Below, one piece after another: positions 29,124 to 37,144 of a stretch of 64,000 bases of DNA. Each line of letters opens with the position of its first letter. Position 1 is the first letter of the stretch. The stretch is from Paraglaciecola chathamensis S18K6 (GTDB taxonomy: Bacteria > Pseudomonadota > Gammaproteobacteria > Enterobacterales > Alteromonadaceae). The stretch lies in NCBI GenBank assembly GCA_000314955.1, contig BAEM01000029.1, forward strand, positions 48,443 to 112,442, given 5' to 3'. The translations under genes and the position numbers were made by a program. The notes under the pieces are model-generated. The model was given only the letters and a program-made list of their open reading frames with translations, did not search any database and was not told where the DNA came from.

Positions 29124-30773
29124 GTGGAACGAGAATCGATGGAGTTTGATGTAGTGATAGTCGGTGCTGGTCCAGCTGGGCTCTCAACCGCATGTCGACT
29201 GATGCAATTAGCTCAGGAAAAAGAACAAGAACTCATGGTCTGCGTCGTTGAAAAAGGCTCCGAGGTGGGGGCGCATATTTTATCAGGTGCGGTATTTGAA
29301 ACCCGAGCGTTAGATGAATTGTTTCCGGATTGGAAATCAATGGGCGCACCTCTCAACACTCAGGTAAAAGAAGACCATATTTATTATCTGCGCGATGAGC
29401 AAAAAGCGACTAAGTTACCGAATTTAATGACACCGAAAACCATGCATAATGAAGGTAACTACATTGTGAGCATGGGCAATATGTCACGTTGGTTAGCAGA
29501 ACAAGCTGAATCGTTAGGTGTAGAGGTGTTTCCTGGCTTTGCCGCCGCAGAAGTGATTTACAACGATGATGGTAGTGTTGGTGGGGTGATTACCGGTGAT
29601 ATGGGTATCGGCCACAACGGTGAACATAAAGACGGTTACATGCCGGGCATGGAATTACGCGCGAAATACACTGTATTCGCCGAAGGCTGCCGCGGCCATT
29701 TAGGCAAAGAGTTAATCGCTAAATTTGATTTAGACAAAGGAAAGTCGCCTCAACATTATGCAATTGGCTTCAAAGAAATATGGGATATTGACCCAAGCAA
29801 GCATCAAGAAGGCCTAGTAGTTCATAGTGCAGGTTGGCCTCTTACCGAAGCATCAGGTGGCTCTTATTTGTACCATGCGGAAAATAACCAAGTTTTTGTT
29901 GGCTTAATTGTTGACCTAAATTATAGCAACACGCACTTGAGCCCATTTGATGAGTTTCAGCGCATGAAACATCATCCGGTCTTTAAACAATATTTAGAAG
30001 GCGGTAAGCGCGTTAGTTATGGCGCACGAGCCATAGCAAAAGGCGGCTATAATTCGTTGCCCAAAATGACATTACCTGGCGCCCTACTTGTTGGCTGCGA
30101 AGCAGGCACACTCAATTTCGCCAAAATTAAAGGTAATCATACGGCCATGAAATCCGGCATGTTAGCAGCCGAAACGCTCATTCAGGCCCTAGGAGCAGAA
30201 GAGCAAGGTGGAAAAGATTTAACGGATTATGCTAAACGGTTTGAAGAGTCTTGGGTTTTTGATGAACTATTTCGTTCACGCAACTTCGGGGCCGCATTAC
30301 ATAAATTTGGCACATTTGGCGGCGGCGCTTACAACACCCTCGAACAAAATATCTTTAATGGCAAAATGTTTTTCAATTTGTCAGATAATGCGAAAGATTT
30401 TGAACAACTTAAACAATCTAAAAATTGCGCAAAAATCGATTACCCTAAATACGATGGCGTATTAAGTTTCGATAAATTATCTTCTGTGTTTTTATCTAAT
30501 ACTAACCATGAGGAAGATCAGCCTTCACATCTGAAGTTAAAAGATAATGCAATTCCAACCACAGTAAATTTGCCCTTGTACGATGAACCTGCACAGCGCT
30601 ATTGCCCTGCTGGAGTTTACGAAATAATCGACAATGAACAAGGAGAAAAAGCGCTGCAAATTAATGCACAAAATTGCGTGCATTGTAAAACCTGCGATAT
30701 CAAAGACCCTAGCCAGAATATTAAATGGGTAGTACCAGAAGGTGCTGGTGGTCCAAATTATCCGAATATGTAA
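29124..30773 (+). CDS. Electron transfer flavoprotein-ubiquinone oxidoreductase
   Basis: Membrane-associated FAD/4Fe-4S enzyme that passes electrons from ETF to ubiquinone. The 549-residue protein has the N-terminal dinucleotide-binding motif VVIVGAGPAGLSTACRL, GSEVGAHILSGAV, and at the C-terminus the 4Fe-4S ligands in RYCPAGVYE and NCVHCKTCDIKDPSQNI, ending GGPNYPNM. The frame opens at 29100, but a GTG at 29124 follows AGAGGAGA and gives the usual MERESMEFDVVIVG-like start and the family's standard length. Divergent from etfBA. Confidence 0.97.
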   Translation: MERESMEFDVVIVGAGPAGLSTACRLMQLAQEKEQELMVCVVEKGSEVGAHILSGAVFETRALDELFPDWKSMGAPLNTQVKEDHIYYLRDEQKATKLPNLMTPKTMHNEGNYIVSMGNMSRWLAEQAESLGVEVFPGFAAAEVIYNDDGSVGGVITGDMGIGHNGEHKDGYMPGMELRAKYTVFAEGCRGHLGKELIAKFDLDKGKSPQHYAIGFKEIWDIDPSKHQEGLVVHSAGWPLTEASGGSYLYHAENNQVFVGLIVDLNYSNTHLSPFDEFQRMKHHPVFKQYLEGGKRVSYGARAIAKGGYNSLPKMTLPGALLVGCEAGTLNFAKIKGNHTAMKSGMLAAETLIQALGAEEQGGKDLTDYAKRFEESWVFDELFRSRNFGAALHKFGTFGGGAYNTLEQNIFNGKMFFNLSDNAKDFEQLKQSKNCAKIDYPKYDGVLSFDKLSSVFLSNTNHEEDQPSHLKLKDNAIPTTVNLPLYDEPAQRYCPAGVYEIIDNEQGEKALQINAQNCVHCKTCDIKDPSQNIKWVVPEGAGGPNYPNM

Positions 30774-30786
30774 TTAAACTGTAAAC

Positions 30787-30820
30787 ATAAAAAAGGCGAA
30801 AATTATTTCGCCTTTTTTAT
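30787..30820 (+). terminator. Rho-independent terminator after the ETF-QO gene
   Basis: AAAAAGGCGAAA pairs with TTTCGCCTTTTT around a short loop, followed by a T-run; it starts about 15 bases after the stop codon. Confidence 0.9.
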
Positions 30821-30956
30821 TTATATTACTCAATAATTGCAATTTTTAATTATTTAGCGCTATGAAAAAGTAATTATTTCGATAAACTTATTGCTAACTA
30901 TCACGTAAAAATATATGTTTCGTATTAGGTATACATTTAAAATTAAAAGGTAAATT

Positions 30957-31358
30957 ATGAGTGATTTCATTAGCATTTTGACTCATGGACGTCGTTTACA
31001 AGGAGCAGTAAAGGAATTATCTGTTGAGGAATTAGAAACTGTTGCAGATAAGCTAAATTCCATCATTGAGAATCGCAAAGCAAAAGAATTAGAACAGCAA
31101 GAAGCTGAGCGAGAGAAAAACGAAAAGCTAAATCAGATCCTTGCTCAATTAGAAGAAGCTGGGTTAGATGTGAACGACCTTCAAAAAGCTGAGCCTGCGA
31201 AGAAAACGGCGAAAGTCGGCAAAAAGCGTCCGGTAAAATATAGCTTGAAAGATAGTGAAGGTAATGAGCATAAGTGGACCGGCATAGGTCGTATGCCTAA
31301 AGTATTCAAAGCAGCACTTGATAGTGGGAAGTCGTTAGAATCTTACCTAATTGATTAA
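30957..31358 (+). CDS. H-NS family nucleoid-associated protein
   Basis: A 133-residue DNA-binding protein of the H-NS/StpA type that silences AT-rich DNA. The N-terminal half (about 1-65) is a highly charged coiled coil for dimerisation (ELETVADKLNSIIENRKAKELEQQEAEREK), then a Lys/Ala linker, then the H-NS C-terminal DNA-binding domain with KYSLKDSEGNEHKWTGIGRMPKVFKAAL. The core loop reads TGIGRMP where E. coli H-NS has TGQGRTP. Its AT-rich upstream region (30830-30950) suggests autoregulation. Confidence 0.9.
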   Translation: MSDFISILTHGRRLQGAVKELSVEELETVADKLNSIIENRKAKELEQQEAEREKNEKLNQILAQLEEAGLDVNDLQKAEPAKKTAKVGKKRPVKYSLKDSEGNEHKWTGIGRMPKVFKAALDSGKSLESYLID

Positions 31359-31445
31359 TTCACTTTAGTGGTCACTAGTTTGTGACCACACCCCCTTTCT
31401 TACTTTCTTCTGTAATCCTTATTTATCAATTAATAGGGGAGTATT

Positions 31446-32231
31446 ATTTCTAATTTACACATTCACCATAGAATTGATCGCGCCGCAGAAAACCAACCTT
31501 GGCTATTATTAATTCACGGCCTATTTGGCAGTCTAGATAACCTTGCCATGTTGCGTCGACAATTAAATAAAGAGTTTAATATCATTTCGATAGATTTACC
31601 CGACCACGGCAAATCACAACATTCAGAGCAGTTCAGTTTCCCTGCTTATGCACAGGCAGTTATTCATTTACTGTCGACACTGGAAATCACCAAGATTCAT
31701 TTGGTTGGCCATTCTCTTGGCGGCAAAATTGCAATGCAGATGGCATTGTCCCAACCGGATTTAATAACCACATTAACCGTTTTGGATATCGCGCCTGTTA
31801 CTTATGAACCCAGACACGAGAATGTATTTAAGTCTTTGCTAAGTGTTAATCTAACAGAAATTGATGATCGTAAAGATGCTGACAAACAAATGAGTGAGTT
31901 TGTATCTGAAGCATCGGTCAGGCAATTTTTACTGAAAAGCTTGTATCAAGACAATGACTCTGGCCACTGGCACTGGCGTTTTAATTTAGCGCTGCTAGAC
32001 CGTGATTACCCAATACTCTCAAAGGGTATCGATAGTGAGCAAAAATTTAGCAAGCCCGTGTTGTTTTTGAAAGGTGAAAAGTCTGACTACTTAAAAGCCA
32101 GTTACACAAAACAGACCACCGAATTATTTCCTGATAGTCGGGTTAGAGTCATTTCAGGTGTAGGTCATTGGCTGCACGCTGAAAAACCTTCAGAATGCGC
32201 AAAACATATACGTACATTTTTACTAAATTAG
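31446..32231 (+). CDS. ybfF: YbfF family alpha/beta-hydrolase with apparent ATT start codon
   Basis: An esterase of the YbfF family. The coding frame clearly extends upstream of the first ATG (31548): it includes the oxyanion-hole motif LLLIHGLFGSLDN, which is essential to the fold and conserved in E. coli YbfF. The nearest in-frame stop is at 31434-31436 and the interval has no ATG, GTG or TTG. A GGGGAG site (31436-31441) lies 4 bases before ATT at 31446, which I take as the start, giving 261 residues (E. coli 254). The nucleophile Ser is in VGHSLGG and the catalytic His in GVGHWLHAEKP. A sequencing error or mutation of an ATG cannot be excluded. Confidence 0.85.
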   Translation: MSNLHIHHRIDRAAENQPWLLLIHGLFGSLDNLAMLRRQLNKEFNIISIDLPDHGKSQHSEQFSFPAYAQAVIHLLSTLEITKIHLVGHSLGGKIAMQMALSQPDLITTLTVLDIAPVTYEPRHENVFKSLLSVNLTEIDDRKDADKQMSEFVSEASVRQFLLKSLYQDNDSGHWHWRFNLALLDRDYPILSKGIDSEQKFSKPVLFLKGEKSDYLKASYTKQTTELFPDSRVRVISGVGHWLHAEKPSECAKHIRTFLLN

Positions 32232-32292
32232 TTTTTTTCAACCCTGCCTCAATATGCTAAAGTAGCGCCGCAATGAAATGTAGCGAGAGACC

Positions 32293-32505
32293 ATGTTAAG
32301 CGATAATTATGAACAAATTGAGGCCATCGCCCTAGACTTGGCGCTGGTAGGTTTATTTTTACTCATGGGCTTTGCTGTACATGATGTTTTGAGAAAAAAT
32401 AATGTGCCTATGATAGGTAGAGTAGTCGTTTATTTAGTCTTGTTTTTAGGCGCTGCTGGCTTCCTGTTTAAAGGCGTTGTGCAATATTTTTGGCAAGCAA
32501 CTTAA
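32293..32505 (+). CDS. DUF2788 small membrane protein
   Basis: A 70-residue integral membrane protein with two hydrophobic segments (about residues 15-33 and 45-65), separated by the basic loop VLRKNNVPMIGR. It resembles DUF2788 proteins encoded between ybfF-type hydrolases and fldA in marine gammaproteobacteria. Function is unknown. It lies 61 bases after ybfF and 54 before fldA; co-expression with them is likely but not proven. Confidence 0.8.
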   Translation: MLSDNYEQIEAIALDLALVGLFLLMGFAVHDVLRKNNVPMIGRVVVYLVLFLGAAGFLFKGVVQYFWQAT

Positions 32506-32559
32506 TGGTTCTGGTTAACGTCCAGACAGATATAACTAGATTTTGAGGTATTCAACACA

Positions 32560-33084
32560 ATGGCGAGCGTAGGCCTTTTTTTTGGTAGTGACACAGGTAA
32601 CACTGAACATATAGCCAAGATGATCCAAAAAGAGTTAGGCAAAGGCCTAATTGACGTACATGATATTGCTAAAAGCAGCAAAGAAGATATTGCCGAGTTT
32701 GATTTACTCATGTTCGGTATTCCTACTTGGTATTATGGTGAAGCGCAATGTGATTGGGATGACTTCTTTCCTGAATTGGAAGAGATCGATTTCGCTGACA
32801 AACTAGTGGCAATATTTGGCTGTGGTGATCAAGAAGACTACGCTGAATACTTCCTTGATGCCATGGGTATGGTAAGAGATATCGTTGAAGCCAAAGGTGC
32901 TATCCTTATTGGACAGTGGCCTAGTGAAGGCTACGACTTTGAAGCATCAAAAGGCATGGCTGACGATGATCATTTTGTCGGGCTCGGCATTGATGAAGAT
33001 CGTCAACCTGAGCTGACCGAAAGTCGAGTTAAAGCTTGGTGTAAACAGATACACGAAGAAATGTGTTTAGCTGAGCTTCAATAA
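32560..33084 (+). CDS. fldA: Flavodoxin FldA (long chain)
   Basis: Low-potential FMN electron carrier. The 174-residue protein has the phosphate-binding loop GSDTGNTEHIAK near the N-terminus, the FMN-stacking PTWYYGEAQCDWDDF segment, and GCGDQEDYAEYFLDAMG with the long-chain insertion, as in E. coli FldA. It is immediately upstream of fur, the arrangement found in E. coli, consistent with replacement of ferredoxin during iron limitation. Confidence 0.96.
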   Translation: MASVGLFFGSDTGNTEHIAKMIQKELGKGLIDVHDIAKSSKEDIAEFDLLMFGIPTWYYGEAQCDWDDFFPELEEIDFADKLVAIFGCGDQEDYAEYFLDAMGMVRDIVEAKGAILIGQWPSEGYDFEASKGMADDDHFVGLGIDEDRQPELTESRVKAWCKQIHEEMCLAELQ

Positions 33085-33111
33085 CCACATTAATATAAAG
33101 TTATTTTTTAT

Positions 33112-33134
33112 AAGGAGCGCAAGCTCCTTTTTTA
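33112..33134 (+). terminator. Rho-independent terminator after fldA
   Basis: AAGGAGC (33112-33118) pairs with GCTCCTT (33123-33129) around a GCAA loop, followed by Ts. It separates fldA from fur, so fur has its own promoter in the remaining 170 bases. Confidence 0.88.
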
Positions 33135-33302
33135 TATAAGACTTCACGTTATAAGGTTTAGGGACTGTTTAGACACAAAAATGTGCTAAACGCCTTTTTA
33201 TAACACAGTTAAATTAGTAAACAATGATATGACTGGATCACTGGCGATATTATCGGTACAGTTTGGGATTAAGTTGTTTACATTAAAAGTTAAGTTGGAT
33301 CT

Positions 33303-33722
33303 ATGGACCAAAATAAAGAATTAAAAAAAGCGGGATTGAAAGTCACGCTACCTCGTTTAAAAATCCTTGAAATACTGCAAGATCCAGATAATCAACATAT
33401 CAGCGCTGAAGATGTATACAAGATCCTAATCGAGCAAGACGAAGAAATCGGGTTGGCGACGGTTTATCGTGTTTTAAATCAGTTTGATGACGCTGGTATT
33501 CTAAACCGTCATCATTTTGAAGGCGGGAAATCTGTTTTCGAAATTAGCCATAAAAAACATCACGATCATCTAGTGTGTTTAAATTGCGGTAAGGTCATCG
33601 AATTTGAAGATGAAGTAATTGAAAAACGTCAAGAAGAGGTCGCCAAACGCCATAATATGACGCTTATTCATCATAGTCTGTATCTTTATGGCGAATGTCA
33701 GGAAGACTGCGGTAACGAATAA
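33303..33722 (+). CDS. fur: Ferric uptake regulator Fur
   Basis: Iron-sensing repressor, 139 residues. The winged-helix domain (about 1-82) includes LKVTLPRLKILEIL and GLATVYRVLNQFDDAGI; the metal and dimerisation domain has FEISHKKHHDHLVCLNCGKVIEF with the His cluster and CxxC structural-zinc motif, plus a C-terminal CQEDC pair. This pattern fits Fur rather than Zur or PerR. A clear 19-base Fur box was not found upstream by eye. Confidence 0.96.
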   Translation: MDQNKELKKAGLKVTLPRLKILEILQDPDNQHISAEDVYKILIEQDEEIGLATVYRVLNQFDDAGILNRHHFEGGKSVFEISHKKHHDHLVCLNCGKVIEFEDEVIEKRQEEVAKRHNMTLIHHSLYLYGECQEDCGNE

Positions 33723-33799
33723 CCGCAACGTCCAGCTCAGGGGATCTCTCCGCTAAAGCGCTTTTTAAGTTGCTGTTTACACCAAGCTGATTTACACGC

Positions 33800-33838
33800 T
33801 ACCCAAGATCAACCGTTAAAGGTGGTTTATCTTGGGTA
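33800..33838. repeat. Hairpin-forming inverted repeat after fur
   Basis: TACCCAAGAT (33800-33809) and its exact complement ATCTTGGGTA (33829-33838) extend after one mismatch into AACC/GGTT, giving a stem of about 15 bases. There is no T-run; two C-rich tandem copies of GCCCCCCTCAA follow directly (33842-33864). It may be a factor-assisted terminator of fur. Confidence 0.45.
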
Positions 33839-33893
33839 TCCGCCCCCCTCAAGCCCCCCCTCAATACATAGTCGCGTAAGCCCCTTATTGTTA

Positions 33894-34448
33894 TTACTTT
33901 TCTAAGTCTTTCACCCAATTTCTAGGTAATTCTGCGGCCACAACTTGAAGAGGACGCAAGGTATCATCCGTTACCCAGGCTACCACAGCAAATCCACGCG
34001 CATCTATGTTGGTTTTTAACGAATTTAACTGCACCACTGACGTGTCGCGGTAATCAACTTGCTGATGTTCAAGAACAATGAAACTTTCTGCTAGTGCTTT
34101 ATACCAATCCGCATTAATAAGTGCCCCCCTCAGAATGCGTCCAGCGGTTTTTGATTAAGGCGTCGCTATGAAGCAATGGTTGTTCCCTTTCGAATAGTGA
34201 GAACGCAGAGCAAAAGCTGCTGGGGCATTCCTTTCAGGCGAGTTTTGAAAGGGCTTACACTGCGTTGCATGACTTCGAAAGAGAACAACTATTCATTCAG
34301 TCATGCGCCTTGTTTAAGCCCTTTTAAACTCTCGCTGAGTGATCACTTATTAACGTGGAATGGTATTACCTTTAGTCTCACCGCGCTGCACTTGAGTGGT
34401 GATGCCTAATACTAATTCCAATATCCGCTGAACAACATCACAGGAACA
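33894..34448 (-). pseudogene. DUF1223 gene remnant, 5'-truncated and interrupted by a mobile element
   Basis: On the minus strand two coding fragments (34369-34448 and 33894-34101) share one frame. If the 264-bp element plus one TTA duplication is removed, they join in frame as DVVQRILELVLGITTQVQRG-ETKGKALAESFIVLEHQQVD and run on to PLQVVAAELPRNWVKDLEK and a TAA at 33894-33896. The RRGENxGR-like QRGETKGKAL and the VVAWV...PLQVVAAELP ending resemble the C-terminus of DUF1223 secreted thioredoxin-fold proteins. The N-terminal half, with the CPPAD-type motif, is missing: the frame runs straight into the modB stop codon. Family assignment is from memory of the motif. Confidence 0.7.
34099..34368. 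mobile_element. 264-bp non-autonomous (MITE-like) element with TTA target duplication
   Basis: The element runs from TACCAATCCGCATTAATAAG (34102) to TTAACGTGGAATGGTA (ending 34365). Its ends are inverted repeats matching at about 20 of 23 positions. It is flanked by TTA at 34099-34101 and TTA at 34366-34368. Inside are nested inverted repeats: 34180-34194 pairs with 34274-34288, and a GAAAGGGCTT/AAGCCCTTTT pair lies outside one of these. It encodes no transposase. A TNA trinucleotide duplication is known for groups of the IS5 family, a possible source of the mobilising enzyme. It interrupts the DUF1223 remnant. Confidence 0.85.
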
Positions 34449-35141
34449 TCACAAAACCGTCGTATTTTCTCTTTTTCTAAGGACGCTAAGGAACAAAAGT
34501 ACTACAAACGCGAAGCACACTAATACCATCGCGACTTGATTGGCCGCTTCCATTTGATTTGTTTCTATTAAGTCATACAGCAATATAGACAGCACCCTCG
34601 TTTCACTTTCAATATTACCCCCTATCAGCAACACTACACCAAACTCGCCTATGGTATGAGCAAAGGCCAATATGCACCCTGTCGTTATTCCATGCTTACT
34701 TAACGGCAAAATAAGCCACTTAAAGGTTTGGATCCGATTCGCGCCTAAAGTACGGCTCGCATCTAGTAAATCTCTATCGATTTTAACGAACGCGTCACGG
34801 ATTGGCTGAACCATGAATGGCAAACTATATAAAATGGAGCCGAAAAGTAATCCATAAAACGAAAACACAAGGGTTGAATCAAACACCGAAACCCAAGCTG
34901 ATCCAACAGGGTGTTGCGGTGAAAACAGCACTAATAAATAAAAACCAAGTACCGTAGGGGGTAACACGAGCGGGAGGGTAACGCATGCTTCAATAACAGG
35001 TTTGAACCGGTTGTTCGATTGGCTAAGCCACCACCCCAAGGGTATTGAGATAACCAGTAGTATTAAGGTTGTCGTAATCGCAAGCTTAAGTGTCAGTAAG
35101 GTTGCAAGCCAAATTTCATCTGCAAAGAGGTCACTGAACAT
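34449..35141 (-). CDS. modB: Molybdate ABC transporter permease ModB
   Basis: Inner-membrane permease of the molybdate ABC importer, 230 residues with about five hydrophobic helices. The EAA-loop is visible as DASRTLGANRIQTFKWLILPLSKHGITTG, and LPLVLPPTVLGFYLLVLFSPQ is a ModB hallmark. It overlaps modA by 11 bases. The ATPase gene modC, which normally follows, is absent; the sequence after the stop runs into a DUF1223 remnant. The transporter therefore needs an ATPase encoded elsewhere or is non-functional. Confidence 0.95.
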   Translation of the reverse strand: MFSDLFADEIWLATLLTLKLAITTTLILLVISIPLGWWLSQSNNRFKPVIEACVTLPLVLPPTVLGFYLLVLFSPQHPVGSAWVSVFDSTLVFSFYGLLFGSILYSLPFMVQPIRDAFVKIDRDLLDASRTLGANRIQTFKWLILPLSKHGITTGCILAFAHTIGEFGVVLLIGGNIESETRVLSILLYDLIETNQMEAANQVAMVLVCFAFVVLLFLSVLRKRENTTVL

Positions 35142-35934
35142 CCGGTTTTACTCTAGGAATAGATTGCATTTTACTGCTTTGGTAACCGCTCTTTGTAATG
35201 ATGCTTTGGCCCGCGTCACTTAATATAAAATGGTGGAATGCCATCACCTCTTGCGTTTCATGTTCTGGCCGCCCCGATTGCTTAATCACGACCATTTGTT
35301 GGTTTATTGGCGAGTATAAATGACTGGGCAGAAGCCAATAGTCTTTACTTTGCCCACTGCGCTGTATTACTTGGCTGAGCGCGACAAAACCTGCCTCAGC
35401 GGCGCCAGATTTCACATAATGGGCCGTTTGCGACACGTTGTTACCCAATACAATGCGTGATTGCAGCGCGGTGTATGTGCCTAGTTTCTGCATTGCTTGT
35501 TTTGCTGCTAAACCAAAAGGGGCAAGTTTCGGGTTAGCAATAGCGAGTTTACCCGTTAACGTATTAAGCGATTCAGCGTTTACCGAAGAAAACCCTTTGC
35601 GCCAAAGGACTAACTGCCCCAAGGCGTAGTTTTTTCGAGTATTAGCCTCAACAAGACCGCTCTTTTCAAGTCGCTTTGGGCGGTCACTGTCAGCGGATAA
35701 AAATATATCAAAAGGAGCGCCTCGGTTAATTTGCGCATAAAGCACACCAGTAGAAGCACTTGACACTCGAATGTCTGCCTTAGGGTGCATTCTTGTATAT
35801 TCATCGATTAAGGTGACTAACGTGGGTTTAAAATTAGCGGCAACGGCGACCTTTACCTCAGCATGGGCGAATACCGGCATACACACTCCAAATAAACATA
35901 ACAGTGCGGCCTTAAGGACTGGCTTACATTTCAT
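35131..35934 (-). CDS. modA: Molybdate-binding periplasmic protein ModA
   Basis: Periplasmic binding protein for molybdate/tungstate, 267 residues with a signal peptide (about 1-26, ending VFAHA) and the mature start EVKVAVAANFKPTL. The conserved SSASTGVLYAQINRGAPFDIFLSAD segment holds the oxyanion-binding Ser residues, and AGFVALSQV lies in the second lobe. It starts inside the 3' end of moaE (11-base overlap) and overlaps modB, so uptake genes are co-translated with cofactor synthesis genes. Confidence 0.95.
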   Translation of the reverse strand: MKCKPVLKAALLCLFGVCMPVFAHAEVKVAVAANFKPTLVTLIDEYTRMHPKADIRVSSASTGVLYAQINRGAPFDIFLSADSDRPKRLEKSGLVEANTRKNYALGQLVLWRKGFSSVNAESLNTLTGKLAIANPKLAPFGLAAKQAMQKLGTYTALQSRIVLGNNVSQTAHYVKSGAAEAGFVALSQVIQRSGQSKDYWLLPSHLYSPINQQMVVIKQSGRPEHETQEVMAFHHFILSDAGQSIITKSGYQSSKMQSIPRVKPDVQ

Positions 35935-36394
35935 CTTGCTTGTCCCACCTAAGTCGCGCTTGGGTATCGCTCACATTCGCTGCCACCCACTTATCTCCTT
36001 CCGAGGTGGACTCTTTCTTCCAAAAAGGTGCCTCAGTCTTGAGATAATCCATAATAAACTGAACCCCGTCAAAGGCGTCCTTACGGTGGGCTGACGTTAA
36101 ACCAACAAAAACAATCTGCTCCCCCTGTGCAAGTCGCCCTACCCTGTGAATAAGAATGATTTTACCGAAATGCCAACGTGCACGAGCGGCAGTCACTATG
36201 TTCAACAAACTGGCTTTCGTCATCGCCGGATAGTGTTCTAGGAACAAATCGCCAACTTCATGGCCTTGGTTAAAATCTCGCACTAGGCCACTGAACGTTA
36301 CAATGGCACCGTTTGCAAGACTGTCTTGCCTGAGTGCATCATAAAGTGCACCTTGATTAAAGTCTTCAGTTTGTACCTCAATCACATCTTGCAC
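35924..36394 (-). CDS. moaE: Molybdopterin synthase catalytic subunit MoaE
   Basis: Large subunit of molybdopterin synthase, 156 residues. LEHYPAMTKASL, IHRVGRLAQGEQIVFVGLTSAHRKDAF and IMDYLKTEAPFWKKE are conserved; the Lys in YLKTEAPFWKK is catalytic in E. coli. The frame opens to 36463 inside moaD, but a GTG at 36394, 8 bases after GGGAGG at the moaD stop, gives the expected start. Only 4 bases separate moaD from this start. Confidence 0.95.
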   Translation of the reverse strand: MQDVIEVQTEDFNQGALYDALRQDSLANGAIVTFSGLVRDFNQGHEVGDLFLEHYPAMTKASLLNIVTAARARWHFGKIILIHRVGRLAQGEQIVFVGLTSAHRKDAFDGVQFIMDYLKTEAPFWKKESTSEGDKWVAANVSDTQARLRWDKQDEM

Positions 36395-36398
36395 TTGG

Positions 36399-36644
36399 TT
36401 ATCCTCCCGTAACAGGTGGAAAAAAGGCAACTTCATCGCCGTCGCTAAGCACCGTTTGATCATTGCCGATGGTCTTATTAACCGCGACCAAAATCGAATC
36501 GTTCGTCAGGTAATGTTGCCATTGAGGATGCATTACGCCCAATGTCTTTTTCAGCTCACCAACGCTTGTAGCGGCCTCTTCAACCTTAACAGACGGCATT
36601 TTGACTTGGTCTTTTAACTGGCCAAAAAATAACACTTGGATCAT
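36399..36644 (-). CDS. moaD: Molybdopterin synthase sulfur carrier subunit MoaD
   Basis: Ubiquitin-like sulfur carrier, 81 residues, ending in the essential Gly-Gly (FFPPVTGG), whose thiocarboxylate donates sulfur to precursor Z. The N-terminus [13 protein letters not shown] and [11 protein letters not shown] are family features. Its ATG overlaps the moaC stop by 4 bases (ATGA). Confidence 0.95.
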   Translation of the reverse strand: MIQVLFFGQLKDQVKMPSVKVEEAATSVGELKKTLGVMHPQWQHYLTNDSILVAVNKTIGNDQTVLSDGDEVAFFPPVTGG

Positions 36645-37141
36645 AACGCTTGCGCCTCTTTTCTTTGCCAGTGTCCCGTTTTCCCGCCTAGCTTTTCCAC
36701 AACCTGAATACCGTTTATCGTCATCGATGGGTCAACAGCCTTACACATATCAAACAGGGTTAACGCCGCCACAGAAACAGCGGTGAGTGCTTCCATTTCA
36801 ACGCCTGTCTGACCGGCTAATTTGCACATCGCGCTAATTCGAATGCCGCTTTCATCTTCAAGGGTGGCAAAATCTATTTGTACTTTGGTTAACATAAGCG
36901 GGTGACATAAAGGAATCAAATCACTGCACTTTTTTGCCCCTTGAATGCCAGCGATACGCGCAACGGCAAACACATCACCCTTGGCATGTTGCTGATTATT
37001 TATCAGGGATAACGTTTTGGGCGACATCAACACATTTCCTTGTGCGTAGGCAACCCTTTGCGTAACAGATTTATCTGTTACATCAACCATGTTCGCTTCG
37101 CCATGCTGATTAACATGGGATAATGTTTTTTCCTGCGTCAT
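36641..37141 (-). CDS. moaC: Cyclic pyranopterin monophosphate synthase MoaC
   Basis: Acts with MoaA to convert GTP into cyclic pyranopterin monophosphate, the first step of molybdenum cofactor synthesis. The 166-residue protein has [14 protein letters not shown], the [14 protein letters not shown] motif and [25 protein letters not shown] with the catalytic residues, typical for MoaC. It starts 3 bases after moaB and overlaps moaD. Confidence 0.97.
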   Translation of the reverse strand: MTQEKTLSHVNQHGEANMVDVTDKSVTQRVAYAQGNVLMSPKTLSLINNQQHAKGDVFAVARIAGIQGAKKCSDLIPLCHPLMLTKVQIDFATLEDESGIRISAMCKLAGQTGVEMEALTAVSVAALTLFDMCKAVDPSMTINGIQVVEKLGGKTGHWQRKEAQAL

Positions 37142-37144
37142 ATA

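Noticed and set aside
31548..32231. ybfF starting at ATG 31548
   Set aside because: This would remove the conserved HGLFG oxyanion motif encoded just upstream in the same frame with no intervening stop; the true start must lie upstream.
33135..33302. Fur box upstream of fur
   Set aside because: Only fragmentary AATGATA-like words occur (near 33223); no convincing 19-base site could be supported.
34176..34409. 77-residue open frame within the 264-bp element
   Set aside because: It crosses the element's right end and the target duplication, has no ribosome-binding site and no family resemblance; it is not a transposase.
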